DNA of 64,000 bases from Pseudoalteromonas sp. T1lg88 (GTDB taxonomy: Bacteria; Pseudomonadota; Gammaproteobacteria; Enterobacterales; Alteromonadaceae): assembly GCF_002964765.1 (NCBI RefSeq), contig NZ_PQCF01000031.1, forward strand, positions 313,549 through 377,548. The letters are read 5' to 3'. Below, in pieces: positions 17,034 through 26,367 of this stretch; position 1 is the stretch's first letter; every line of letters begins with the position of its first letter. Both the position numbers and the translations under genes were made by a program. The notes under the pieces are model-generated. The model was not told where the DNA came from, made no database searches, and saw nothing but the letters and a program-made list of their open reading frames with translations.

Positions 17034-17046
17034 GGATCAAGAATAC

Positions 17047-18063
17047 ATGTTATCTGTTAGTAAGTTGGCTATCGATTATGGTAGTAATCGGGTCGTAAGC
17101 GACTTAGATCTCTCATTGGGTGAGAGCGAGATCCTGATGCTGGTTGGTCCTACCGGCTGCGGTAAAAGCACCATTTTACAGGCCCTCGCCGGGCTTATTC
17201 CGATCAGCGCCGGAGAAATCAATCTTGGCACCTGGCGCGCCACCCCAAAGTTACATGTGCCCCCGGAAAAACGCCGTGTCGGTATGGTGTTTCAGGACTT
17301 TGCCCTGTTCCCCCATCTCACCGTACAGCAAAATATCTGCTTTCGCTTAAAGGATACCTCCTTAGCGGAGCACTGGATTGAACTGCTTGGTCTTGGTGCC
17401 TTTGTCGATAAAAAGCCCGCCACACTGTCAGGCGGCCAAAAGCAACGGGTGGCATTAGCGAGAACGCTCGCTCACCAGCCAGACTTTGTGCTTTTAGATG
17501 AGCCTCTGTCGAATCTGGATGCGGCGCTTAAAGACACCTTGCGCTGGGATATTCGCAATGCCTTAAAAGACGCCGGCGTCCCGGCGATTTGGGTGACCCA
17601 CGACCAAGAAGAAGCCCTGTCGGTAGGTGACCGAGTAGGGGTGCTCAAAGACGGACGTATTCAACAAATCGATTCTCCTGAGCACTGCTTTAGCCTGCCG
17701 AGCAATCGCTTTGTAGCGCGCTTTTTAGGCGAAGCCAGCTTTATTGCCGGCGACTATCAACACGGCCAAGCCAGCACCGCTATCGGTATAGCACCGGCGC
17801 AAGGCATAGATTGTGATGCAGGCGCCGTGGATGTGCTGCTGCGCCCCGATGACGTGCTGTTGGCGCAAAATGGCGATAACAGTAACGGTACCGTGACCTG
17901 GGTGCGCTTTGAAGGCGGCAGTCGTCTGTGTGCGGTTGAGTTGACCTGCAATACCCTAGTCACCAGCCGAGTAAGCCACGAGGTGATGGTACGTCCCGGA
18001 GATAAGGTGCATATCTCGCTCAGTACCTCCCATCCCTTGGCTGTGTATCAGCAGCATCAATAA
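17047..18063 (+). CDS. fbpC: Ferric iron ABC transporter, ATP-binding protein (FbpC-like)
   Basis: A 338-residue ATPase. Walker A is GPTGCGKST, Q-loop VFQDFALFPHL, ABC signature LSGGQKQRVALARTLA, Walker B VLLDEPLSNLD and switch histidine WVTHDQEEAL. A C-terminal TOBE-like regulatory region of about 100 residues follows (VDVLLRPDDVLL). I chose the ATG at 17047-17049, with AAGGA 10 bases upstream. The frame is open back into fbpB but without a binding site. This is the last gene of the iron operon. Confidence 0.9.
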   Translation: MLSVSKLAIDYGSNRVVSDLDLSLGESEILMLVGPTGCGKSTILQALAGLIPISAGEINLGTWRATPKLHVPPEKRRVGMVFQDFALFPHLTVQQNICFRLKDTSLAEHWIELLGLGAFVDKKPATLSGGQKQRVALARTLAHQPDFVLLDEPLSNLDAALKDTLRWDIRNALKDAGVPAIWVTHDQEEALSVGDRVGVLKDGRIQQIDSPEHCFSLPSNRFVARFLGEASFIAGDYQHGQASTAIGIAPAQGIDCDAGAVDVLLRPDDVLLAQNGDNSNGTVTWVRFEGGSRLCAVELTCNTLVTSRVSHEVMVRPGDKVHISLSTSHPLAVYQQHQ

Positions 18064-18076
18064 AAAAACGTTACTA

Positions 18077-18098
18077 GGAGCCCGCAGTGCCGGGCTCC
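18077..18098 (+). terminator. Stem-loop after the iron operon, possible terminator
   Basis: GGAGCCCG and CGGGCTCC pair perfectly around a 6-base loop, 13 bases after the fbpC stop. No T-run follows, so it is not a standard intrinsic terminator; it may stabilise the 3' end or assist Rho-dependent ending. Confidence 0.4.
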
Positions 18099-18252
18099 CG
18101 CTCCCCACTCTAACCTGGCCAGTTTTTTACCGCCTAAATTGAGGTAACTCATTGCCTTTACTAAATAAAGCCTAGTTTTTAGAATTCAAAAGGTGCTAAG
18201 GTAAGCATTATCTTTTCTCGCTCTACAGCCTTAGCCATCCAAGGAAGACGGC

Positions 18253-19227
18253 ATGATAGTCCCCAAGTATTGGTCCGAATCGCAAGCAAAAACCCGCGCC
18301 AACAACCGACAATACACAATCAAGCGCTTTGGCTGGTCAGATATCAGTGAAGAAGATGCAAAGCAACACGCGGATCAGCGTCTTGATGACGCACTCAAGA
18401 CCCTGAGCGAGCAAGGCGATGTGCGACGCATTGATCATAAAATTTCCTATAACGGTGCTGAGGGTATTCCCATCCGCGAAGAGGTCGTCTCTAAGCATCA
18501 AGACGTTGTTATTTCCAGAAACTCCTATGGCGCCCTGTGCTTAAATACCCCAGATGTGATGTTTGCCGACATAGATCTCGATAGTGCGCCCTCGACGAGA
18601 CTCGTTACCTGGGTGTTTATTGGTCTGGCACTTGCTGGGGCTGTTACAAGCGTGGTCACTGGCTCCTGGTGGGTTTTATTTGCCGCGCTACTGGCGTCGC
18701 TGATGCTCTCTTCACCCATTGCGGGTTTTATCAATAACCAGCTAATTAACCGCAGGGGTGGTTTGGAGCAAGAGGCCATCACCCGCTTTCAGCAGGTCTC
18801 TGCCGATAATCCAGCGCTTCATATGCGCATTTACCAGACATCCATGGGCTTTCGCATTCTCTTTATGGAGCAAACGTACGAGCCCACCAGTGAGCGCTCG
18901 GCGGCGCTGTTAAAAAGTCTTGGCTCGGACAGGGTCTACATGCAAATGTGTCGCAATCAGCGCTGTTTTAGGGCCAGGGTCAGCCCCAAACCCTGGCGAG
19001 TGGGCATAGAAAGGCTTCGTCCTCGCCCTGGGGTCTGGCCTATTAAGGCGGAGCGCCTTAAAGAGCGGCAGGACTGGATAAACGCCTATGAGCGCAAGGC
19101 CAATGATTATGCCTCGTGCAAATTTATGATGAAACTCGGCTCCGATATCACCGACCCAAAGACAATTCATGTGATGGCGCTGCACGACGACTTGTGTAAG
19201 GCTAATCGCGAATACAGCCTTGCCTAA
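18253..19227 (+). CDS. Conserved membrane protein of unknown function
   Basis: A 324-residue protein. The first 115 residues are soluble and charged, and two hydrophobic segments follow (VTWVFIGLALAGAVTSVV and WWVLFAALLASLMLSS). The C-terminal half contains MRIYQTSMGFRILFME, LLKSLGSDRVYMQMCRNQRCFRARVSPKPW, then RLRPRPGVWP. The latter block, with Cys and Arg residues, looks like a conserved functional core that I have seen in uncharacterised proteins but cannot name. It is preceded by AAGGAAGAC and followed with a near overlap by a small membrane protein gene, suggesting a two-gene unit. Confidence 0.6.
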   Translation: MIVPKYWSESQAKTRANNRQYTIKRFGWSDISEEDAKQHADQRLDDALKTLSEQGDVRRIDHKISYNGAEGIPIREEVVSKHQDVVISRNSYGALCLNTPDVMFADIDLDSAPSTRLVTWVFIGLALAGAVTSVVTGSWWVLFAALLASLMLSSPIAGFINNQLINRRGGLEQEAITRFQQVSADNPALHMRIYQTSMGFRILFMEQTYEPTSERSAALLKSLGSDRVYMQMCRNQRCFRARVSPKPWRVGIERLRPRPGVWPIKAERLKERQDWINAYERKANDYASCKFMMKLGSDITDPKTIHVMALHDDLCKANREYSLA

Positions 19228-19240
19228 CGGCCCAAAGAAG

Positions 19241-19606
19241 ATGAAAAAATCCAATAAAATAATCATCTTGGCGCTATTTTCTTACATCCTTGCGGCCTTT
19301 ATAGACAGCTATTTTCTGTATGCCCACGACAAGGAAAGCATTACCTTTTTGCCTCATACCCTGTTTATTTCCTTTTGCTGTTTTGCCTGGTGTAGGTACC
19401 ACGGCGCAGAGAACTCAATAACTCATCTTGGTTATTTTCCCTTGTTTTGCGCCCTAATCGGTTTTATCGGCATTCCCGCCTATGGCTACAGTAAATTCGG
19501 TTTTAAACGAGGCAGTAAGATATTCGCCGGATTTTTAGCCTGCCTATTTGCCACTATCCTGTTGCTCGGTGCTGTCGATTTTGGGGTTAAAGCCGCTTAC
19601 ACATAA
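19241..19606 (+). CDS. Small integral membrane protein, unknown function
   Basis: A 121-residue protein with four predicted membrane segments (IIILALFSYILAAFI, TLFISFCCFAWC, YFPLFCALIGFIGIPAY and IFAGFLACLFATILLLGAV). ATG at 19241 follows AAAGAAG, 13 bases after the stop of the preceding gene, so the two are probably cotranscribed. I do not recognise a family, and there are no catalytic motifs. Confidence 0.55.
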   Translation: MKKSNKIIILALFSYILAAFIDSYFLYAHDKESITFLPHTLFISFCCFAWCRYHGAENSITHLGYFPLFCALIGFIGIPAYGYSKFGFKRGSKIFAGFLACLFATILLLGAVDFGVKAAYT

Positions 19607-19723
19607 GTGGCTTATGCCTTGTTTATCTTAAATATTTTTAACTTGTAATATTTACCGCTAGAATGGCGCCGAACCCAAGCCCCATGCCTTGGGGCCAAGA
19701 GATTTAATCGAGAAGGGAATTTT

Positions 19724-20158
19724 ATGTTTTCATGGATTTTTAAGAAAAAACCCAAAATGGCAAAAGAGCTAAACCACACTATTTTAGGCACGCTAAAATA
19801 CGATAGCGAGAGTAATAAATGGGTGGGCAACTATAATAACAAGGCCATCACCCTGGAGCACGAACAGGGCGCCTTAGAGCCAAACCCGCAGCTAATTTCT
19901 TACGCTGTACAAATAGTCAGGGACTCGGCCTGGGTAGAAACGAATTTAGAAAAACAAAAATCCACATTTGCCCAGCAGCAGAGCTCGCTCTCACCGACGC
20001 AAAAAAAGGATCTTGCCTCCCTCTATATTCAAAGCATGCACTTTTATCTGATAAAGGATAAAGGCTATACCTATTTTATGTTGGGCCCGGATGATTGCGA
20101 AGACGTCTGGCAATTGGAGTTGCTCAACGAGAAAACCTTTGAACTTGCGGTTAACTAG
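19724..20158 (+). CDS. Hypothetical cytosolic protein, possibly DUF2262-like
   Basis: A 144-residue protein with a basic start (WIFKKKPKMAK) followed by ILGTLKYDSESNKWVGNY, which resembles the start of DUF2262 proteins. The rest is helical with a terminal beta-like part (YTYFMLGPDDCEDVWQLEL). The family assignment is weak. An AGAAGGGAA ribosome binding site precedes the ATG. The gene stands alone in a run of small unassigned plus-strand genes. Confidence 0.5.
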   Translation: MFSWIFKKKPKMAKELNHTILGTLKYDSESNKWVGNYNNKAITLEHEQGALEPNPQLISYAVQIVRDSAWVETNLEKQKSTFAQQQSSLSPTQKKDLASLYIQSMHFYLIKDKGYTYFMLGPDDCEDVWQLELLNEKTFELAVN

Positions 20159-20338
20159 CCTCATATAGGCACAACCACGGCCTTAGTTATAAGTTGTGCC
20201 TTCAACACTTCCACTAGTCTACAATACCGCCCTTACCTATCCAATTAACAAAAATACGCCCTAGTTCAGTGGCTTAAATAGCAATTTTCACACCTAAATA
20301 GCAGGCTTAAAATTAGGCACTATACTAATCTATCTAAC

Positions 20339-20490
20339 GGGTTTGGTTTCAAATTGGTTGTTCCGATAGAGGTGTTACATACCTGCTGGGGGAAGCCGAT
20401 AGGCAAGGAACAAAGCAGTTAAAGAGGTTTGCAGCCAAACGATTATTCACCTAAAGGACGCTCAACAATAAAGCGTTCGGGTTGAACAGA
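20339..20490 (+). ncRNA. Possible structured 5' leader RNA
   Basis: The 339 bases before the next gene contain nested complementarities. GTTTGG (20341-20346) pairs with CCAAAC (20435-20440) and encloses TTGTTCC (20358-20364) with GGAACAA (20407-20413). That helix encloses hairpins AGGT/ACCT (20370-20384) and GCC-GATA-GGC (20395-20404). A further hairpin, GGACGCT with AGCGTTC, lies at about 20456-20478, just before the ribosome binding site AGAGGGA. I could not match it to a riboswitch class. It may be a regulated leader, a small RNA or chance. The rest of the gap (20159-20338) shows nothing clear. Confidence 0.3.
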
Positions 20491-20497
20491 GGGAACT

Positions 20498-20914
20498 ATG
20501 AAGGTGCCTCTAGGTTTGGGATTTCTTTTAACTTACCTTGTTTATCAGGCAGGGCAGACCCCCTTTTATGTGGGCGCCTGGCAACTCGATGAGGCCAAAA
20601 CCCTTGCCAGTCTGCTTTCGCAACATGAAATCCCCGCAGAAGAGCGACTTATGCTTAGGGATAATATCAACTCAGGTATTGTCCATGTCTTGCATGAGCA
20701 TGCCTTTACCACCTACCCCGCCAACCGCATGCCCGAGCAGCTCAAGTTTACTCCCCATAAGGTGGAAATCCTTGGTGACACTACGATTAGAACCACCTAT
20801 TTTAGCCGCCCCCAAAGAGCGGATATCATTCAGATCCTCACCTTTGAAAGCAATTGCTACTATATACGTGCCAGTAAATGGCAATTTAAACAGTATTATT
20901 GCCGGGTGGAGTAA
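20498..20914 (+). CDS. Hypothetical secreted or membrane-anchored protein
   Basis: A 138-residue protein with a short hydrophobic N-terminus (VPLGLGFLLTYLVYQ) that could be a signal or anchor, followed by VGAWQLDEAKTLASLL. The remaining sequence alternates beta-like stretches, with the charged TTIRTTYFSRPQRADIIQIL and a terminal CYYIRASKWQFKQYYC. The beginning recalls lipocalin-like small DUF proteins, but this is not secure. AGAGGGA precedes the ATG. The gene follows the possible structured leader. Confidence 0.5.
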   Translation: MKVPLGLGFLLTYLVYQAGQTPFYVGAWQLDEAKTLASLLSQHEIPAEERLMLRDNINSGIVHVLHEHAFTTYPANRMPEQLKFTPHKVEILGDTTIRTTYFSRPQRADIIQILTFESNCYYIRASKWQFKQYYCRVE

Positions 20915-21096
20915 GGGTGCAAACAAGCAACAGGCCGCGCCAATAAAATGTTCATATAACGCTTTTAGCTTCTCTATAACCAGGCTGTCTAATAACCGAG
21001 TTCAAAACCAAGCACATCTGCTTGTTGCCCCCTAGGTATACTGCTAACTTATTGCTCTAAATGAAAAAAGTTCACTTTATCAATAAGGGGTTAGAT

Positions 21097-21384
21097 ATGA
21101 ATAACGAACAACGCCGCGAAATAATCAAAACAAGCTGGGAAATACACAACTTAGTTGAAAGTAGTTATTTAGCCCTTACAACGGCTAAAGGAGAACCGCA
21201 ATGGCTGGAGAAACAGCGGGTTTTGCTTGCTGACATGGCAATTCATCTAATGCAAACGTCACTCAACCCCGGTGAACTCGACTTAGAAAAGCTTAAAAAT
21301 AACCTGCATGCAATTTTGACCATCTCAGATCAATTTTTACCGCATGCCGAGCTAAAAAAGGTCACCGAAAAAATCTATAAATAA
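21097..21384 (+). CDS. Small hypothetical helical protein
   Basis: A 95-residue, all-helical cytosolic protein (MNNEQRREIIKTSWEIHNLVESSY) with no signal peptide and no motif that I recognise. The ATG at 21097 is chosen because AAGGGG stands 6 bases upstream. An in-frame ATG at 21061 would add 12 residues. It stands alone in the unassigned region. Confidence 0.5.
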   Translation: MNNEQRREIIKTSWEIHNLVESSYLALTTAKGEPQWLEKQRVLLADMAIHLMQTSLNPGELDLEKLKNNLHAILTISDQFLPHAELKKVTEKIYK

Positions 21385-21568
21385 CGCCCAAGTGTAACAA
21401 TCCCGCCTCTCGAACCTACTGACACAGAGCCAGCCAACCAGGTAGTCACTGCACGCTTCTACGCCCTTCTTTTAACACTCGACACCTCACTAAATAAAAT
21501 CTGCTTAGGTAGGCTCATTGTTTTTACACTAGAGTTAAAGTATCGGACTTTAGTGAGCGGAGGCGATT

Positions 21569-21796
21569 ATGCTTTTAAAACGACTAAGGGTGTTCACCCT
21601 GATTCTGGTCTGCCTGCTGCTGACCTGGTTGGTACAAGCCGAATACAGTTACTGGCAACAACAGCGCCAATGCGTGATGCGCTGCGAACAACTAACCCCG
21701 GTGAAGGCTGCTGCCATCAATGATATTCGTTACAGCGACAGCGCCGAACTGTGCCAGTGCAGTACGGACGGCGAACAGGCCATTTTGCTAAATTGA
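21569..21796 (+). CDS. Small single-pass protein with four cysteines
   Basis: A 75-residue protein. A basic start is followed by one strong hydrophobic helix (VFTLILVCLLLTWLVQA) that can be a signal or an anchor. A short exported part follows with cysteines arranged C-x3-C and C-x-C (QCVMRC, LCQCS), suitable for disulfides or metal binding. GGAGG precedes the ATG by 6 bases and a terminator follows. The function is unknown. Confidence 0.55.
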   Translation: MLLKRLRVFTLILVCLLLTWLVQAEYSYWQQQRQCVMRCEQLTPVKAAAINDIRYSDSAELCQCSTDGEQAILLN

Positions 21797-21815
21797 GCCT
21801 GAGTAAAAGGCCATA

Positions 21816-21841
21816 AAAAAAGCGCCTTACGGCGCTTTTTC
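21816..21841. terminator. Bidirectional rho-independent terminator
   Basis: AAAAAGCGCC and GGCGCTTTTT form a perfect stem around TTAC with T-runs on both strands. It ends the small plus-strand gene and could also stop transcription coming from dnaJ through the repeat. Confidence 0.88.
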
Positions 21842-21855
21842 ACTATTTTCTGCTT

Positions 21856-22018
21856 ATACCAAATCTGTTAAGTATGTGAGCAGAGATAGCGCTGGATAAA
21901 TGATGTGCTCACTAGGCGGAATTTTTCTTATGTAGTTATTCTACATAGAAAAATTTCAACACAGTGAGCACGATATTTAGCCCGCTAGAATGATTAGCTA
22001 TTTAAGTGAATTGGTATT
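21856..22018 (+). repeat. Palindromic MITE-like element, copy 3 (forward), supplies dnaJ stop codon
   Basis: A 163-bp copy, forward like copy 1. It begins ATACCAAATCTGTTAAG and ends GTGAATTGGTATT. The right arm of the central hairpin has lost two bases relative to copy 1. Its last bases form part of the dnaJ stop codon (TTA on plus, 22017-22019). It lies between convergent transcription units, next to a bidirectional terminator. Confidence 0.9.
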
Positions 22019-23147
22019 ACTTCGTCAGGTCGTCAAAGAACTTTTTCACGCCATCGAAGAAACCTTTCTCCTTAGGACGGTACTTTGAGCTGTCTTTGCC
22101 CATGCTCTTTTCCAACTGCTCCAGCAGTTCACGTTGTTCGCTGTTCAAGTTAACCGGGGTTTCGATCACTACTTTACAGATCAGATCACCCACTGAGCCT
22201 GAACGAACCGATTTCACACCTTTACCACGCATACGGAACATTTTACCCGTTTGCGACTCGGCCGGTATTTTCAGTTTGGCGCGACCGTCTAAAGTCGGCA
22301 CTTCAATCTCGCCACCTAAGGCAGCCGTGGTGAAGCCAATCGGAACTTCACAATACAGATTGTTGCCATCACGAACAAAAATCGGGTGCTCGCGCACGCT
22401 CACCTGCACATACAAGTCACCCGCTGGTGCGCCATGGGCTCCCGCTTCCCCTTCGCCAGCCAGGCGAATTCGGTCGCCGGTATCAACACCTGCTGGGATC
22501 TTCACCGACAAAGTCTTGGTCTTTTCTACGCGGCCCTGGCCATGACAACTGTTACAAGGGTCCGAGATAACCTGACCTGTGCCCTGACAGGTTGGACAGG
22601 TTTGCTGCACCGCAAAGAAACCTTGGCGCATCTGTACCTGACCTGCACCGTGACAGGTGTGACAGGTTTTCGGCGTTGAGCCGGCTTTAGCACCCGAGCC
22701 ATCACAGGGCTCACAGCTCACCCAGGTTGGAACCTTGATTTCGACGTCTTTACCACGAACCGCCTCTTCCAGGCTCAGTTCCATGTTGTAACGTAAATCG
22801 GCGCCGCGTTGTTGACGAGACTGGCGACGGCCACCGCCGAAGATATCGCCGAATACGTCACCAAAAATATCACCGAAATCACCGCCGCCACCAAAGCCGC
22901 CGTGACCACCGCCACCGCCTTGTTCAAATGCAGCATGACCAAACTGATCATAGGTTTGTCGTTTCTGCGCGTCGTTAAGAATTTCGTAGGCTTCTTTCAC
23001 CTCTTTGAACTTGCTCTCAAGTTCCTTGTCGCCGGCAGTACGATCCGGGTGATATTTCATCGCCAGGCGCTTATAAGCCTTTTTAATGTCGCGGTCACTG
23101 GCGTCTTTGGCTACACCCAGTACCTCGTAATAATCGCGTTTTGACAT
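22017..23147 (-). CDS. dnaJ: Chaperone protein DnaJ
   Basis: A 376-residue type I Hsp40, the co-chaperone that stimulates DnaK ATPase and delivers substrates. The J domain has the HPD motif (KYHPDRT, about residue 33). A Gly/Phe-rich linker follows ([16 protein letters not shown]). Then four CxxCxGxG zinc repeats ([32 protein letters not shown]) and the C-terminal substrate domains, ending [14 protein letters not shown] as in E. coli. Start MSKRDYYE at 23145-23147. It lies 84 bases downstream of dnaK in the same operon. The stop codon is made by the end of repeat copy 3. Confidence 0.97.
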   Translation of the reverse strand: MSKRDYYEVLGVAKDASDRDIKKAYKRLAMKYHPDRTAGDKELESKFKEVKEAYEILNDAQKRQTYDQFGHAAFEQGGGGGHGGFGGGGDFGDIFGDVFGDIFGGGRRQSRQQRGADLRYNMELSLEEAVRGKDVEIKVPTWVSCEPCDGSGAKAGSTPKTCHTCHGAGQVQMRQGFFAVQQTCPTCQGTGQVISDPCNSCHGQGRVEKTKTLSVKIPAGVDTGDRIRLAGEGEAGAHGAPAGDLYVQVSVREHPIFVRDGNNLYCEVPIGFTTAALGGEIEVPTLDGRAKLKIPAESQTGKMFRMRGKGVKSVRSGSVGDLICKVVIETPVNLNSEQRELLEQLEKSMGKDSSKYRPKEKGFFDGVKKFFDDLTK

Positions 23148-23231
23148 ATCTACCACTATTTTTAAAAATCTACATACACTAAGGGCGCGTCAAGCGATTT
23201 CCGCCAGCGCGCCCCGTGTGCAACAAGTATA

Positions 23232-25148
23232 TTACTTGTCGTCTTTCACTTCTTCAAACTCAGCATCAACAACGTCGTCGTCTTGCTTTGCTTGCTGCTG
23301 GCTACCTGCATCGGCGCCACCTTGCTGCTGGGCTTTCGCTTGCGCGATTTCCATTAGCTTTTGTGACTTCTCGATAAGCGCTTGAGTTTTCGCATCGATT
23401 TCTTCTTTGCTTTCACCCTTGATAGCCGTTTCTAGCTCGGCTACCGCCGCTTCGATAGCTTCTTTATCTTCTGCAGGTAATGCATCACCGGCTTCTTCGA
23501 TTTGCTTACGGGTACCGTGAACCATGGCATCGGCTTGGTTACGGGCAGTTACAAGCTCTTCGAACTTTTTATCCGCTTCGGCGTTGGCTTCAGCATCACG
23601 TACCATTTTTTCTACTTCTTCATCGCTTAGACCTGAAGAAGCCTGGATGGTGATCTTCTGCTCTTTACCTGTGTCTTTATCTTTTGCAGACACGTGTAGG
23701 ATACCATCGGCGTCAACATCGAAAGTTACTTCGATTTGTGGCTCACCACGGCGTGCCGCACGAATACCTTCTAGGTTGAACTGACCCAGCGACTTGTTGT
23801 CAGCCGAGCGCTTACGCTCACCTTGTAACACATGAATGGTTACTGCACTCTGGTTGTCATCAGCAGTCGAGAAGGTTTGCGACTTCTTCGTTGGAATCGT
23901 CGTGTTTTTCTCGATCAGCGTAGTCATAACCTGACCCATGGTCTCGATACCTAGAGACAGTGGGATAACGTCCAGTAATAGTACGTCTTTTACTTCACCG
24001 GCTAGTACACCACCTTGAACCGCAGCACCTACGGCTACCGCTTCATCTGGGTTCACGTCTTTACGTGGCTCTTTACCGAAGAACTCAGCAACTGTCTTCT
24101 GTACCAGAGGCATACGTGTTTGACCACCAACTAGGATGATGTCGTTGATATCGCCTACAGAAAGATCTGCATCAGCAAGGGCTTTCTTAAGTGGTTCGAT
24201 AGACTTGGTTACCAGGTCTTCAACCAGTGACTCAAGCTTCGCACGAGTCAACTTCACGTTCATATGCTTAGGACCAGTTGCGTCTGCAGTAACGTACGGC
24301 AGGTTCACTTCGGTTTGCTGTGCACTTGAAAGCTCGATTTTCGCTTTTTCAGCCGCTTCTTTAACACGCTGCATGGCTAGCGGGTCGTTACGCAGGTCGA
24401 TGCCTTGCTCTTTTTTGAACTCGTCAACCAGGTAGTTGATTACACGGTTATCGAAGTCTTCACCACCTAAGTGCGTGTCACCGTTAGTCGCTAGTACTTC
24501 AAAAGTGTGCTCGCCTTCAACTTCGTCAATCTCGATGATTGAGATATCGAAGGTACCACCACCTAAGTCATATACTGCAACTACGTTGTCGCCTTGTTTG
24601 CGGTCCATACCGTAAGCAAGTGCTGCAGCGGTTGGTTCGTTGATGATACGTTTAACATCAAGACCCGCGATACGACCGGCATCTTTAGTTGCCTGACGCT
24701 GTGAGTCATTGAAGTAGGCAGGAACTGTGATTACCGCACCTGTTACTTCTTCACCAAGGTAATCCTCGGCGGTCTTTTTCATCTTTTTCAGTACTTCGGC
24801 TGAAATCTGAGGTGCAGCGCGTTTTTCGCCCTTCACTTCTACCCAGGCGTCGCCATTGTCTGCTTTAACAATTTTGAACGGCATGATGCCGATATCGCGC
24901 TGTACTTCTTCGTCTTCAAAACGACGACCGATAAGACGCTTGATTGCAAATACTGTGTTTGTAGGGTTAGTTACCGCCTGACGCTTCGCCGGCTGACCTA
25001 CTAGCGTTTCACCGTCTTCGGTAAACGCAATGATAGAAGGGGTAGTGCGATCGCCCTCGGCGTTTTCAATTACGCGCGGCTTGTCGCCATCTAGTACTGC
25101 AACACACGAGTTAGTAGTACCTAAGTCGATTCCAATAATCTTACCCAT
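23232..25148 (-). CDS. dnaK: Chaperone protein DnaK (Hsp70)
   Basis: A 638-residue Hsp70. The nucleotide-binding domain carries [29 protein letters not shown] and [13 protein letters not shown]. The substrate-binding domain and helical lid follow, ending in the acidic tail [13 protein letters not shown] (EEVKD, the interaction motif). Length equals the E. coli protein (638 aa). It starts the dnaK-dnaJ operon and is preceded by a sigma32-type promoter. No grpE is present next to it. Codon use is strongly biased, in keeping with high expression. Confidence 0.98.
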   Translation of the reverse strand: MGKIIGIDLGTTNSCVAVLDGDKPRVIENAEGDRTTPSIIAFTEDGETLVGQPAKRQAVTNPTNTVFAIKRLIGRRFEDEEVQRDIGIMPFKIVKADNGDAWVEVKGEKRAAPQISAEVLKKMKKTAEDYLGEEVTGAVITVPAYFNDSQRQATKDAGRIAGLDVKRIINEPTAAALAYGMDRKQGDNVVAVYDLGGGTFDISIIEIDEVEGEHTFEVLATNGDTHLGGEDFDNRVINYLVDEFKKEQGIDLRNDPLAMQRVKEAAEKAKIELSSAQQTEVNLPYVTADATGPKHMNVKLTRAKLESLVEDLVTKSIEPLKKALADADLSVGDINDIILVGGQTRMPLVQKTVAEFFGKEPRKDVNPDEAVAVGAAVQGGVLAGEVKDVLLLDVIPLSLGIETMGQVMTTLIEKNTTIPTKKSQTFSTADDNQSAVTIHVLQGERKRSADNKSLGQFNLEGIRAARRGEPQIEVTFDVDADGILHVSAKDKDTGKEQKITIQASSGLSDEEVEKMVRDAEANAEADKKFEELVTARNQADAMVHGTRKQIEEAGDALPAEDKEAIEAAVAELETAIKGESKEEIDAKTQALIEKSQKLMEIAQAKAQQQGGADAGSQQQAKQDDDVVDAEFEEVKDDK

Positions 25149-25196
25149 GAATCTTCTCCAACTTCAAAAATCTGTTTAACTGTTTGATGCTTTACT

Positions 25197-25224
25197 AAAT
25201 AGGGGTCAGTTTTGCTAATTCAAG
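25197..25224 (-). promoter_or_regulatory. Heat-shock (sigma32) promoter of dnaK-dnaJ
   Basis: Read on the minus strand, CTTGAA (25219-25224) and CCCCTATTT (25197-25205) are separated by 13 bases. This matches the sigma32 pattern CTTGAA-N(11-16)-CCCCATnT. It lies about 50 bases upstream of the dnaK start, as expected for heat-shock control. Confidence 0.82.
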
Positions 25225-25334
25225 CGCGATAGCTAAAAAAAATTCGTTTTTTTGAAATTTTTTTCAAATTGACCACTCTACAAACAAGGTTTACGCGTTA
25301 AACTGGTCGGACAAGAACAAATAGGAATCAGATT

Positions 25335-26126
25335 ATGACTTTTGATCAGCTTATGGCCTTGGTCAGTGAAAAAGACACCCAAACCCTGCAGTTCCCAGAG
25401 ACATGGACTCAGGGGCGCACCGCTTTTGGCGGGCTCTCCTGCGCCTTTGCTTTGCAATCCATGTTGCTGCATTGCCATGACGAGCGCACCCTACGCTCCT
25501 TTAGCGCCCAATTTGTCGGCCCCATCGCCCCGGATGAGCCTTTTACCTTGTCTTTTAACTTGCTGCGTGAAGGTAAGAATTCAAGCCAATATGCGGCCAC
25601 CATTACCCAACATAATCAGGTCTGTTTAACTGTGCAGGGCTTGTTTGCCAAAGACCGCGCGTCCATTGTTGAAGTACCCTACGCCCAATTGCAGGGGAAA
25701 CAGGCGCCTAACGCCGATAACTGCTTGCCCTTTGTGCAGGGGGTGATGCCCAATTTCTTTCAGTATGTGGATTTAAATTTAGTGGCAGGTGGCATGCCCT
25801 ACAGCTCCAGCCAAGCCACTGACTTAAGTGGCTGGATGCGCTTTAAAGAGCAAACGCAAGATTATGACTGGACTCATCTTATCGCCCTGATTGACAGCTG
25901 GCCGCCGTCGCAGCTTCAGGTTTTCCCAAGCCCGGCGCCGGCCAGTAGCATGAGCTGGCATGTGGAATGCCTGCATCTGCCAAAGCTTAGCGCTGGCGAC
26001 TGGGTGGGGGTGGATATCACCACCACGGCTGCCCACAACGGCTATGCCTATGAAGATGCCACCTTATATACCGAGAGCGGCGATGTGATAGCCCAAAGTA
26101 AGCAAACCGTCGCCTTATTTGCCTAG
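25335..26126 (+). CDS. Acyl-CoA thioesterase family protein (double hot-dog)
   Basis: A 263-residue protein with the two hot-dog halves of the TesB-like/thioesterase-superfamily proteins. The N-terminal half has WTQGRTAFGGLSCAFALQSM and RTLRSFSAQFVGPI, as in acyl-CoA thioesterases that hydrolyse acyl-CoA to free acid and CoA. The C-terminal half ends YEDATLYTESGDVIAQSKQTVAL, matching the family's final strand. Substrate length is unknown. The gene is divergent from dnaK and stands alone. An AATAGGAATC stretch gives the ribosome binding site. Confidence 0.8.
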   Translation: MTFDQLMALVSEKDTQTLQFPETWTQGRTAFGGLSCAFALQSMLLHCHDERTLRSFSAQFVGPIAPDEPFTLSFNLLREGKNSSQYAATITQHNQVCLTVQGLFAKDRASIVEVPYAQLQGKQAPNADNCLPFVQGVMPNFFQYVDLNLVAGGMPYSSSQATDLSGWMRFKEQTQDYDWTHLIALIDSWPPSQLQVFPSPAPASSMSWHVECLHLPKLSAGDWVGVDITTTAAHNGYAYEDATLYTESGDVIAQSKQTVALFA

Positions 26127-26367
26127 GCAGGTTTTAGCTAAATTGTGGTCGGTGTCCAGGCACCGGCCATGGTCCAGGTTGCCAATGTTCCCGCCACTGG
26201 ATTGTCACAGGCACTTAGCCGCTTTTAAATTTCCCCTGCCCTAACCACATTTTTATCTTACTCAGTCACCACTTAGCTGCATTTATGTAACAATAAGTTA
26301 CTAGGATTAAGCGCCTAAAACGGCTATTCTTACCAGATACGCGGTAATTTATTATTTTTGGGAAGCC

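Noticed and set aside
20341..20440. Cobalamin, c-di-GMP or glycine riboswitch
   Set aside because: None of the conserved core motifs of these classes is present. Only unclassified pairing is seen.
7752..22021. Target-site duplication around the palindromic elements
   Set aside because: Copies 1 and 3 show matching 3-base flanks (TAA, TTA), but copies 2 and 5 do not, so no duplication length can be stated.
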